In this document: positions 36,737-46,129 of the stretch, one piece after another
How positions within the stretch are numbered: the stretch's first letter is position 1
How the letters are laid out: every line of letters begins with the position of its first letter
From: Cervus elaphus
Taxonomy: Eukaryota > Chordata > Mammalia > Artiodactyla > Cervidae
Length of the DNA stretch: 64,000 nt
Direction of reading: 5' to 3'
Assembly: GCF_910594005.1 (NCBI RefSeq)
Contig: NC_057832.1
Location: forward strand, 100,079,152 to 100,143,151
The notes under the pieces: model-generated
Seen by the model: only the letters and a program-made list of their open reading frames with translations
Told to the model about the DNA's origin: nothing
Databases searched by the model: none
Translations under genes and position numbers: made by a program

Positions 36737-36788
36737 AATACTTTATTACATGAAGAAAATGATGACTTTCTTCATGTAATAAAGTATT
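36737..36788 (+). repeat. Perfect 22-bp inverted repeat with 8-nt loop in the 3' UTR
   Basis: The left arm 36737-36758 is the exact reverse complement of the right arm 36767-36788, with loop ATGATGAC. Pairing stops abruptly at both ends (T/T outside, A/C inside). In RNA this would be a fully paired AU-rich hairpin. The right arm carries AATAAA at 36778-36783. I do not recognise a transposon end in it. It could be a template-switch foldback or a selected RNA element. Confidence 0.95.
36778..36783 (+). promoter_or_regulatory. AATAAA poly(A) signal buried in the hairpin
   Basis: The hexamer lies in the right arm of the perfect inverted repeat, so it would be base-paired if the hairpin folds. 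Whether it is used is unknown. Confidence 0.4.
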
Positions 36789-37672
36789 TTCCATATTCTG
36801 GAAAATCTATAAACCAATATAGAATAGATTGAAATTTTAACTGTTCTTCAGGGGTCAAACTGAAACCCTTTCTACTGGTAGAATCTTCTTTTTTCAGGGC
36901 CCTGGAACATGATATAAAAATTTGCCCTAAACTATTCATGTCCAATACATAGCTAATTTTAAAATATAATAATAAACATTAACATTTCTAAACAAAAGGT
37001 ATATTAACAGTGACCTTTGGTTACTCAGAGTAACCAGATTAAAGCACAGATAATTGAAATCCATAGATAATCAGTGTTTCAACTTTCCTATCAAAAAATT
37101 GATTCATTTATAGTTCTTCCTTCTCCCTACCCTTTTCCCACAAGTACCTCATTTTCAGTGGAGTGGGGCTAATGCGTAGCTAGAAATGGAAAAGCAGGAA
37201 TCCGGGAGGGGCTAGAAACCAGCGAACATAAAAGCAGCTCAATTAGCTGTAATTGGTCAACAAGATGACAGCTGTTAACGCTGAGTTTAGATATCACTCT
37301 TTGCTCTCCTGCTTTGGCATAGTCTCCTGCCCTGAGTTCTAGGCTGTCTCTCCTGTAACCACCAAAGAACTCTTAGCACATATAAGAAGAAAGAGCTGTG
37401 TATGATGCACAAGAAATCCCATCATTTGAATACATTTCTTTGGCTCTCTTTGCAAACATTTGCTTTTCCACTGTTCTTGAAGGAACCTTCGTTTTCCTTA
37501 GGAGATACCTTTACCAGCCATACTGCTTGGCTTGTAGGAAAGGTTAAATTATCCTTTAAGACTATGTTGGTCTTAATTCTCTAAAACCAGTTTGTTTTTA
37601 TGTGTCTTACAGATGTTTAGAAGGTGGTATAGGTTACTGAATTGTCTACCTGCCAGCCCTCTGATGTAGCAC

Positions 37673-37678
37673 AATAAA
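37673..37678 (+). promoter_or_regulatory. AATAAA poly(A) signal, intermediate candidate
   Basis: CACAATAAACC followed by a T/C-rich stretch (TTTTCCTTCTTCTTC), which is compatible with a downstream element. Confidence 0.4.
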
Positions 37679-38582
37679 CCATTTTCCTTCTTCTTCATTG
37701 TTCTAGCATTGAGCTCCAGGATGGATGAGGGTTTATGGTCCTAAGATCATAAGCTTCCAAAACCAGTCACCATTGGTTTCAATTGCTTAAGTTCCCCAAA
37801 TGCCGTGGGGCTCCAGGGCCTTGGCAGGGCCTGAGGTAGGTTTCGTAGAGTTCCATGTCCTCTGTGTGTCGCCACCAGGTCATGCCCAGCAGTGGTGTTT
37901 CCCTTCTAAGGTCATTAGATTCGGTGGAAAATGACTTCTTCCCTCATCTGGTGTTAAGAAAAAAAGTTTTGCGTTGTGCTTCAAAAAGTGGTACTATCTT
38001 TTTAGTATAATTTTAATGTTTTTATCTTTTTTTCTTCTTCACTTTTTAAAAGTTTTGAGAAGGACCTGCTTAGTCACTGTACAGGGTGAGTCAGAGCGCA
38101 GTCACCAAGCTGTAGTAATTGCTGTTTTACTAGTTGCACATTTAGAATACAAAGGAGGCATCAGAAACACACTGACTTTCTCTAAAGCCACTTCCTTGTA
38201 CACAGAGTCTGAGCAGGGACAGCGCCAGGCATCTCCCTCTAACTGCACCTGCCAGTGAGGCTTTCAGTGGAAGGACGTGGGCACGAAAGGGAACCCTCAC
38301 TCAGTCTCTGAGGACGAGCCTGGGCTTGGCTCTTGGTACAGGGTATGCTTAGGCCACACACGATGCTTGCCTTACTTTAAAGCTATTTGCCACAGTCCTG
38401 TTAACTAGTGTGGAAGTCCTTTTGCAGTCTGGTGTGCATGCCATATGATCAGGACAGCTTTTCCACCTTACCTGGTTTCCTACAAGCAGGTAGGAAATAT
38501 AGTGAATTTACCCTAAAATGTCCAATCTGTATTTATGTATCTTGTCAGTGTTTTGCTGTTGGTTTTCTAAAACAATCTGATC

Positions 38583-38588
38583 AATAAA
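38583..38588 (+). promoter_or_regulatory. KLHDC10: AATAAA poly(A) signal, likely distal end of KLHDC10
   Basis: TCAATAAATC preceded by T-rich sequence and followed after about 35 bases by a GT-rich element present twice in tandem (38622-38659). This is the last good signal before ruminant SINE-bearing intergenic DNA begins, so I take it as the main 3' end. Confidence 0.6.
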
Positions 38589-38621
38589 TCTTATCCAGAT
38601 CTATTTGGTTCAAGGCCACCT

Positions 38622-38659
38622 TGATTGTCTGATGGTAATGTGATTGTCTGATGGTAATG
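38622..38659 (+). repeat. 19-bp tandem duplication downstream of the poly(A) signal
   Basis: The unit TGATTGTCTGATGGTAATG occurs at 38622-38640 and again at 38641-38659 without a mismatch. It is rich in TG and sits where a CstF-binding downstream element is expected. Confidence 0.95.
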
Positions 38660-38723
38660 TGAGCTCACCTGTATGACCTAAGCATCAGTCCCACCTGCCA
38701 CCACCACATCCTTTACCACCCAC

Positions 38724-38995
38724 TGCTACTGCTAAGTCGCTTCAGTTGTGTTCGACTCTGTGCGACCCCATAGACAGCAGCCCACCAGGCTCCCCAGTCC
38801 CTGGGATTCTCCAGGCAAGAACACTGGAGTGGGTTGCCATTTCCTTCTCCAATGCATGAAAGTGAAAAATGAAAGTGAAGTCGCTCAGTCGTGTCCAACT
38901 CTTAGCGACCCCATGGACTGCAGCCTACCAGGCTCCTCCGTCCATGGGATTTTCCAGGCAAGAGTACTGGAGTGGGGTAGCCATTGCCTTCTCTG
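38724..38995 (-). mobile_element. Bov-A2 SINE with 11-bp target duplication
   Basis: Two Bov-A monomers in reverse with the AAAGTGAAAAATGAAAGTGA linker. Exact TTACCACCCAC flanks at 38713-38723 and 38996-39006. Confidence 0.92.
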
Positions 38996-39689
38996 TTACC
39001 ACCCACAGGGACAGCTTTTCTCTGTATTATCTGTGTGTCTTCCACCTTTCATGCCCACAGGCACTGTGTGTGCCTTCTCTCTGCTCCCGTTCTGGAACTC
39101 CTGGACACATGTAGTCCCCTCAACACAACTTGGCTCCCTCCAGGACATCAGCAAGGGAGTGACTGCGGCGCAAGTCATACCCCCTTTTACTGTCTCGTCC
39201 CATATATTCCCCAGACCATTGCTAGACAAGTTTATATGGATGTACCAAGACTTCTGAAGGGTTGGAGAAGCTACAGAGAATTCAGAGGGAAAATGTGAAT
39301 CTTTACGTACAGAGTCACGACTATCTGTATGATTCAAGGGAAAAATCACTGGTTTCTACGCATGAGGCATGACTGTTAAAAACAAAGATTCTTAGGTCCA
39401 AATCCCAAAGATTGTTTTTGTAGGTGAGTTACTTTAACAAACTCCTTAGTTGATTGCATTTTAGCTTATCAATGACATTTGGGAATCCCTGTCCCACAGC
39501 TGAGCTAACTGCCTGGTGCTGGCTGAGATGGCCAGGAGACCTCTGTACCTTACTTGTCACCGTCACACTTATTTGCCCAACAAGGAACTAGAGCAAAGGC
39601 CAAAATGAATGCTTCCAAAAACTTGCCCTGTTAGAAATGAGTGCACGGATGACAGATTGGCCACCCATGTTTATCTCCTCTCCCTCTTG

Positions 39690-39850
39690 GTAAACCACTA
39701 GTGATAATAGTAAAATAGTCCTAGTTTTCTTTTCCCTAAGATGGGGCTAATAACTATAACCCATCTCTTGATATTATTGTGTGGCTTAAACATATGTGTA
39801 AAGTGCTCAGAACGATGTTCGGCACATAATAAGCATTATTAGGTTGCTCT
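39690..39850 (+). repeat. MIR SINE fragment
   Basis: AAGATGGGGCTAATAACTAT then TAAAGTGCTCAGAACGATGT and GGCACATAATAAGCATTATT, the 3' half of a MIR. Confidence 0.7.
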
Positions 39851-40059
39851 CTAGAGATGATGGAATAAGAAATAAAGGTGAAGTACCTTTACTTATTAAA
39901 ATTGTAAAGATAACCCAGTAAAGAAACTAAATAGAGGAAGATGAGATAGTAGAGAGAGTATTGGAAGAGAGAAATCCTCATTTTCCATGTCAGGAAGGAA
40001 ATACATAGAATACCTAAAATAACCAGGAAAGCGTATTGATTAGAAATGTAAAGAAGAAA

Positions 40060-40339
40060 CAGGGGCTTCCCTAGTGGCTCAGTGGTAAAGACTATGCCTG
40101 CCAATGCAGGAGACACAGGTTTGATCCCACGGGAAGATCCTACATGCCGCGAAGCCCATGTACCACAACTCCTAAGCCTGTGCTCTAGAGCTGGGGAGAC
40201 AACTGCTGAAGCCCTTGAACTCTAGAGTTCATGCTCCACAGAAGAAAGCCACTGTAGTGAGAAGCCCTGTGCCCCACACCTAGAGAAAAGCCTGCGCAGC
40301 AACCAAGACCCAGCACAACCTAAATAAATAAAATTTTAA
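40060..40339 (+). mobile_element. Long tRNA-derived ruminant SINE
   Basis: CHR/Bov-type tRNA head (GGGGCTTCCCTAGTGGCTCA) with an extended body (AGAAGCCCTGTGCCCCACAC, AAGACCCAGCACAACC) and a TAAATAAATAAAA tail. Possible flank AAAGAAGAAA at 40050 and 40340. Confidence 0.8.
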
Positions 40340-41020
40340 AAAGAAGAAATGGAGGAAAAAAACAAAGGAGCTAACAACTGTTAGAGTTTGGGAGATAAGA
40401 TGGGCTGCAGAGGGAGCTGCTGTTTCCTTAAGCGTGTGTTCTTGGTGGGTTTTTTGTTTTTTTTTTTCCTTTATAATGCAGAACCCTGTGCAGCTCTATT
40501 TAGTTCTTCAAGATACTGTAACTCTGGGTCCCTTCTGGCCAAGTCTGCTTGTAAATGACTGGATGATTAAAAGGATGGAGAAGTCTTACCCCCTTTCATA
40601 GGCTGTGAAACCAAGACAAGCCAACTTATGTGATTTGCCACGAGAATTACCCAGATCTGCAAAGCCCAGAAAAAAGGGCGCCCTGCCTACATTTCCGAGA
40701 GGTTTTCTGTAAGAACTGTCATTCACCAGGCAGGGCCTGGCTGCAGACAGCAGGTCATGACCAAGAAAATCCTAGTGGTAGGGCATCTGGAGAACCACAC
40801 CCCTCCACCCCCACCTCCTGGGGGTGGGCCGTTTGGGGCGGTGAAGCTCTGGCTCTGAGTTACACCTCAGGACGCAGGATACCCCACATGCCCCTCCACT
40901 CCAGGACTGAGATTCCAGCCGCCCTGCCACCCTGGCTTTTTCCCCATTGGGCAGGGTTGGGGATGCCCGCTGCACACACACTGCGCAGTGTTTCTCTGTC
41001 AGCAGCAAGATGGCCTGGTG

Positions 41021-41143
41021 GGGACTTCCCTGGTGGTCCAACGGTTAAGACTCCGAGCTTCCAATACAGGGGGTACGGATTCAGTCCCAAATTGGGGAAT
41101 TAAGATGCTGCAACCCAATGCTGCGGCCAAAGAAATAAATAAA
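41021..41143 (+). mobile_element. CHR-type tRNA SINE
   Basis: GGGACTTCCCTGGTGGTCCA through AATTGGGGAATTAAGATGCT and a TAAATAAA tail. Confidence 0.87.
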
Positions 41144-42146
41144 GGGGGCCTGGTGCTGAACTCAGGCATCCTGAAGAACTGTCTGGGTGGCTCCCCGCCA
41201 ATTCCCCCCTCCTCCCCGCCAGCAGAAATGAAGCCAACGGAGCTCCCCTAGAGGAGGCAATCGCCTCCTGGTGCGCCATGCAGCAGGGAATATGGCCCTG
41301 TCTTCAGGGAGCTTCCATCTGGGTGGGTGGGATGGGGCTGATGTAAATACGAACTATTTTACGTTTCACATAGAAAAGTTAGATAAAACCTAGGAACCCA
41401 TTGAATGTGGAGGAAGCTAGAAAGCGCCAGTGAGGACGAATGTTACTATAACGGACCAGAGCATTTCAGATGTTATAACGAACATGGACAAAACCCAACT
41501 CCTGGAGTCTTCTAGAAGGAAGGAGCAAGGGGAACCCGGAAGCAGAGGTGCGGAATGCGAGAAAGGAGAGGCAGGTGAGGCAGATCAAGAAGAGCTGGGC
41601 AAATAGTCTGGCTTTTATTTAAGAGCAAGTGAGACGCTTTTCAGCCAGGGAGAACACAGAAGGATGCTTCTGGCTGCCCCAGGGAGGGTGCGAGGGGAAG
41701 CAGGACTCTGTTGGGAGGACCTGGCAGTGGTCCAGGCAGGGTGAGGATGCTTCCGGCCGGCCAGGGCACACCGGTCAGGGCTGGATTTCAGCTCTCCTCC
41801 CTCCCCACCCTCAGCAGGGCGCCCCTGTGTCGTGAACACCTGTCTAGCTCTGATCAGAGGCCGGCGAGAGGACCCTCGGACCCTCTCCACTAACGCTACC
41901 GGAAGGCCCAGAGTTTCCCACTGCAGCCCACCAGGCCTAGCCGAGCGGCTCCCAGGATTGGAAAGGGGCGGGAGGAGCGGGGGTGGGGACCACTCTGAAC
42001 CGGAATGATCTGGTTTAGAGCAGGCTGGCTTTCTCTCCTCCCTCTCCCCGTCCCTCCGCCCTCCCTCCCTTTCCGCCGCAGGCTGGTTTTTGCCGCAGTC
42101 CCTTACCAAGGTAAACAGAGAGAAGAGGAGGAGAGAGGAATGCTCT

Positions 42147-42160
42147 GTTTCCATGGCAAC
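42147..42160. promoter_or_regulatory. Palindromic RFX-type X-box
   Basis: GTTTCCATGGCAAC fits the full two-half-site RFX consensus (GTHNYYATRRNAAC) at every position. It lies in a GC-rich, CpG-bearing, repeat-free patch. Binding is inference. Confidence 0.55.
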
Positions 42161-42339
42161 CCTGAGGGCCGTCGATAATGGCGCTCTCGGGTTTGTGAGC
42201 GTGACTTCTCGGGGAAGAAAAGGCTCGCTAGAAAAGCCACGGGGAGGAAGGCCGGCACCACCACGCACCCGGTTGGGGTGGGGGAGATTGTTCTGGAACG
42301 TGGCGTGGGCCTGGAGGAGAGGAGGAGAAGAGGCAGGAG

Positions 42340-42375
42340 TTGGGCCCGTGGTGGGGGTGGGGGGGGTGGGGGGAA
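42340..42375 (+). repeat. G-rich tract with quadruplex potential
   Basis: Four or more G runs of three to eight bases separated by one or two bases. Low complexity. Confidence 0.6.
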
Positions 42376-43419
42376 CAGGCAGATAAGCCAGAGGGCAGGG
42401 GACACACACAGCTATGGCGCTGTCACGCATCCTCACACCCAGGGGAGCAGAAAACAGCTGCCAGAGCTCTCGCAGCCTCCCTGGACTCACACTTCTCTAT
42501 CCCTTTCCGGAAAGATCCTTTCGTGGGGCAGCTTAGCGGAGGGGCGGTCACATGCGATCCAGAGCCGCAGGGCCAAAGACAGGGTTTGTCTGAAAAGAAC
42601 AGCCTGCGCGGGAGAGCTAGGGGGGACACTGCGTCCCCTGCCGTGCTCCCCTCAGAAGCTTTCCTGGGCTCTTCCTGTCCCTCCCCGGGAAGGCTTGACA
42701 CCTCAATGTGGCGTCATGACTGGAAAAGTCGTCCTTTTGTTGAAGGGGTGAGGGTAATGAAATGACAGGCTAACTTCCACACAGGACTTCGGGTGTGGGG
42801 GTGTCACAGAGGAGTGCCCCCTCACCCCTCAGACCTCCAGAGGACAGGAACTGCCTTTCACCGTGCCTCGCTCCAGCTGCTGACGGGAGCCCTCCTTCAC
42901 ACTGTGTTCCGCCCTTAGGATCAACATGAGGGCATCATTAACCGCGTCTGGTTTCAAGGTTTCGCCTTCCATCGGAGGAGTCGGCCCAGCAGCTGAAAGC
43001 CTTTCTTTCTTATCTCTCACCTGTGTGCATAGGCATGGGAGAAAAATCCCGACAGAGGGAGCTTGTAAGTGGTAAACTTCCTGCCCCAGTGAAGCAGAAG
43101 GAACCTGCTCAGAGACGAAGCTTGCCGTAGTGACACTACAGGGGGAGCCGCTGGGAGAGGCCCTCAAACCTCAGTTTCCTCAGGCACGTGGAGAATCCTG
43201 ACAGTGGGGCTTCAGAGCCCAGGAAACGCTTCCCCCTCTCCGCATGCTCTCCAGCCCACACCCTTCTGTTAGCCAGGGCTCTGGGCTCTGGTCTGCCTGC
43301 GGGTAGACACCTTCAGGGCAGGCCAGAACCCCAGGGGAGCACCGGAACAAGACAAAAAGATGCTTTCTTCCTTTAAAGACCCGAGTGTCAAGTTTACTCA
43401 GATGTTTCCATGGCCCGTG

Positions 43420-43930
43420 GATTCCAAACTTCTCTGACTTCTAACTCCTGCCACCCTCTTCTAGCCACCACACCTCGTCTCTTTTCCTCGACCAGTCAAG
43501 CGTGCTTCTGTGTCAGGGCCTTGGCACTGGAAGGTTCCCTCTGCCTGGAAGGTTCTCTCTGCCTGGAAGGTTCTTCCTTCCAGTTTTCACTTGGCTCAGC
43601 CTCTCACCTCCTTCAGTTCTTTATTCAAATGTCATCTTCTCCATGAGGCAGAGCCAGGGCTAGGGTGACGTTAGTGAGGCAACTCAGCCTTCCCTGACTC
43701 TTCTATTTAAAATTGTAGACTGCCACCCACACTAGTAGTCCCTATCCTCTTCCGAAAGCATGGAACACCATCTCACTTAGTATTTATCTTATTTATTGTC
43801 CAACTTCTCTATTAAAGGTGTCATGAGGGTAGGAATCATCTCTGCCATGTTCTTGTTCTGTTTTCCCCAAGAGCCTAGAACAGAGCCTTACATGCAGTAG
43901 GTTGCTCAATATACACGGATGGATGGATGG
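43420..43930 (+). repeat. L2 LINE 3' region with internal 18-bp tandem repeat
   Basis: L2 order is visible: CTGCCTGGAAGGTTC, CAAATGTCATCTTCTCCATG, CCTTCCCTGACTCTTCT, then GAGCCTAGAACAGAGCCTTA and GTAGGTTGCTCAATA. An 18-bp unit is repeated in tandem at 43529-43546 and 43547-43564, with a partial third copy to about 43577. A GGAT run follows at 43917-43940. Confidence 0.75.
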
Positions 43931-43980
43931 ACGGATGGGTGGGCTGATGCATGGGTAAATGAGGCCACAGGTTCAATGTG

Positions 43981-44190
43981 CTCAGTCGTTTCCAACTCTT
44001 TGAGACCCCATGGACTGTAGCCCACCAAGCTTCTCTGTCCATAGGATTCTCCAGGCAAGAATATGGGAGTGGGTTGCCATTCCCTTCTCCAGGGGATTCT
44101 TCTCAACTCAGGGATCAAACCTGCATCTCTTGTGTCTCTTGCATTGGCAGGCAGATTCTTTGCCACTAGCAAAGAAGTGGGAAGCCTGAT
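43981..44190 (-). mobile_element. Bov-tA SINE with 14-bp target duplication
   Basis: Reverse Bov-tA (CCATGGACTGTAGCCCACCA; GGGATCAAACCTGCATCTCT). Flanks ACAGGTTCAATGTG (43967) and ACAGGTTCAGTGTG (44191) differ at one base. Confidence 0.9.
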
Positions 44191-44204
44191 ACAGGTTCAG
44201 TGTG

Positions 44205-45630
44205 TTTTGTCTTTCAGCTGTTCTCAAAACAAGTAAAAGGTGTTTTGCATGCAGCCTGAAAAGGGACTGGCAAAGTGACCTCTAACACTCTCCTGGTAAG
44301 GCACACATGGGATGCTCAGGATTTACTACTAAAAAGAAGGAAAACTAGCTAGAAAAAAAAAAAAAATGAAGATTGACACTGCTATTTCTACCAGGCTTGA
44401 GAGCCTCTGCAGGCTTTAAAATTCCTTCTGTGGGGCAGCGTTGATGGAGCCTGGAGTCCAGAAGCCTGCCCACTGGGTGGAGTAAAGTGGAGGGCAGTAG
44501 CTAAGCTGTGCTCCCTGCTCCCTCCCCAGGCCTAGGAGTTTGGGGCACTGCTCCGCGTGGAAAGCCATGAGGCAGTTCTCTGTGGGCTTTGAGCCCAAAT
44601 GGGACACCAAGAGACTCAGGATGCACTGAGAAAATGCAAGAAAGGCGATAGAGGGGGTGGAGAGTTGGGGGAGGGCCACTCTTAGAACACTAGTTCTTCA
44701 CTCCAGCTGGAGCCCTGACACCTGCACCTGTGGGTTCCACATGTCCCTCTGGTTCATGAGGCTGCCTGTGTACTGCTCACTGACTCACTGACGCCAAGTC
44801 CCCTGACGGTAACCAGCAACAGAAGGTTCTAACAATCTATCAGTCAAACTCCCACTTGCGGCGTGAGTCACCTTCAATTTCCTGCTGCCCGCCTCTTTCC
44901 TGATTGACCTGATAAATTCGGGACAGCTTTTATTGCTTTCGGCAAAAAACAAAAAACTGCTATTAAGATTTACAGAGCTAGGGGGCCGGGGGAAAAAAAA
45001 AAAAAAGATTTACAGAGCTGAAAGCCAGAACAATGTAATCTTCAGAGTAATTTACACAGTGAGTTTCAGAAGATGAGAAGTTAGCATTTCAGAGGTAATT
45101 TCATAAAAAGGATGATCCGATTAATCACTGTGTCAACTTAATAGTGGTGTCTAAAATAATTAATTAGTTTTCTTGGAGTCAGCAGTGCGAAAAGGGACTC
45201 TAAAAGATATAAAAATGACTGTGTCAGACAGTAAGTGTGTTTTGGGCAACAGATCTTGAGAAAATTCTCACTAGTGGAATGTCTGGCATGGCTTCTTTGC
45301 AACAGAGACAGATGGGAAAGAGAAAAGCTCTGAGAGTGCCTAGGTTCCCTGAGACCCTCTGGTGGAGACTTGTCTGTGCTTGTTGAATGCAGGCTGACCT
45401 GCCACGTGTAGACCTGTCCAGGGACACCTGAAAAATACGTGTAACCACGCTGCCAGTTGACAGGCTGCTCTGATGGGAGAGCAGGTATGAGTGGCAGTCT
45501 GCTTGTGAAATTACCTGTGAGACTCCAAGATGGAATAAAATCTGCTTGGCCAGGGCTGGTTATAAACACTGTCTGAATGGCTCCATAGCAACAGAGCACT
45601 CAACCAGCTGCCACATGTTGGAGCAAGGCT
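44205..45630. other. Intergenic, mostly unassigned
   Basis: No repeat was recognised except a tiny poly(A)-bearing insertion at 44980-45004. No exon recognised; 45138-45599 minus is an unsupported open frame. Confidence 0.6.
44980..45004 (+). mobile_element. Micro-retroposition: short G/C core plus poly(A) between 15-bp repeats
   Basis: The 15-mer AAGATTTACAGAGCT is present exactly at 44965-44979 and 45005-45019. Between them lie about 12 bases of G/C core (AGGGGGCCGGGGG) and an A-run. This has the hallmarks of L1-mediated insertion with almost no cargo. Confidence 0.7.
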
Positions 45631-45639
45631 GTGTCCTCA

Positions 45640-45990
45640 GCAGGCATTATGGGTTGCACTGTGTCCCCCCCAAAAAAGATATGTTGAGTCCTAACTTGTA
45701 GTACCTCAGAAAGTGACCTTATTCAGTGATAGGGTCTTTACGAGATAAATTAAAATAAAATCATTAAGATGGGTCCTACCTAATCCAACATGACTGGCGT
45801 GTTTAGAAAAAGGGGAAATTTGCACACACACACACACAGAGACACACAGGACAGCATGTGAATGGGAAGGCAGAAACAGGTGATACATCTGCAATCTAAG
45901 GAACACCACAGCTAGGAGAGAGGTATGAATCCCGTCAAATCTTGATCCAGAACGGGTAGCCTCCAGAGCTATGTGACAATTTCTGTTGAA
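45640..45990 (+). mobile_element. MaLR-type LTR (MLT1/MST-like)
   Basis: TGGGTTGCACTGTGTCCCCC, ATATGTTGAGTCCTAACTTG, AATCCAACATGACTGGCGTG, and the right part TAGCCTCCAGAGCTATGTGA then CAATTTCTGTTG, in the order of mammalian MaLR LTRs. A CA run lies at 45822-45838. Old retroviral-type LTR, no coding part. Confidence 0.6.
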
Positions 45991-46129
45991 GTCAGCAGGT
46001 TTGAGGTATCTTGTTATGACTGACCTACAGAACTACTTCCATGGGGGCACTGTAGAGGCTTTGTGTAGAGACTTAGGTGTTATTGTTCTTAATGTTTCTG
46101 TACTTTTTGTTTTTTACAAGATTATCTTT

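Larger units (their letters stand above)
1..38615 (+). other. KLHDC10: KLHDC10 gene body (5' end outside the window)
   Basis: The nine exons listed separately join in frame into 387 residues that I recognise as KLHDC10. Order: basic leader (residues 1-30 of the visible part), six kelch repeats (about 31-345), and a C-terminal Elongin-BC/Cul2-box region (about 350-387). Known role: substrate receptor of a CUL2-Elongin B/C ubiquitin ligase that recognises C-terminal degrons ending in Gly and alanine tails added during ribosome quality control; it has also been linked to PP5 inhibition and ASK1 signalling. The human protein is 442 residues, so about 55 residues should lie in exon 1, upstream. 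Introns 2-9 are 15136, 1360, 1343, 1994, 864, 631, 1794 and 615 bp. The 3' limit is inferred from a poly(A) signal. No disabling change was seen, so the gene looks functional. Confidence 0.95.
33725..38615 (+). other. KLHDC10: KLHDC10 3' UTR (inferred extent)
   Basis: Noncoding sequence after the stop. The 3' limit is inferred from the last good poly(A) signal at 38583 followed by a GT-rich element. Earlier AATAAA hexamers at 34117, 36778 and 37673 could give shorter forms. No Bov-tA, Bov-A2, BovB or CHR SINE occurs across about 4.9 kb, whereas such elements are frequent on both sides. Noted inside: short AC-rich tracts (33936-33965), a G-run pair (35717-35730) and a perfect inverted repeat (36737-36788). 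The exact end is not proven. Confidence 0.7.
38620..40060. other. Intergenic DNA after KLHDC10
   Basis: Contains the 19-bp tandem duplication, a Bov-A2 SINE and a MIR piece near 39690-39850. 39010-39690 contains nothing that I can assign; its longest frame (38748-39257) begins inside the SINE and is not a gene. Confidence 0.7.
40620..43420. other. GC-rich intergenic segment I
   Basis: Clearly more GC-rich than everything before it. It contains one CHR-type SINE, a CpG-bearing patch at about 41930-42300 with an X-box palindrome, and a G-rich tract (42340-42375). Long open frames on both strands (for example 41615-42490 minus) overlap one another and show no splice, family or repeat logic, so I do not call them genes. 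Confidence 0.6.

Noticed and set aside
38748..39257. 169-codon frame after KLHDC10
   Set aside because: Begins inside a Bov-A2 SINE; the same translated SINE phrase recurs elsewhere in the window.
41615..42490. 291-codon open frame on the minus strand
   Set aside because: GC-rich DNA with few stops. Composition-driven Pro/Arg/Ser-rich protein, overlapping equally long frames on the + strand, no known family, no splice or promoter logic.
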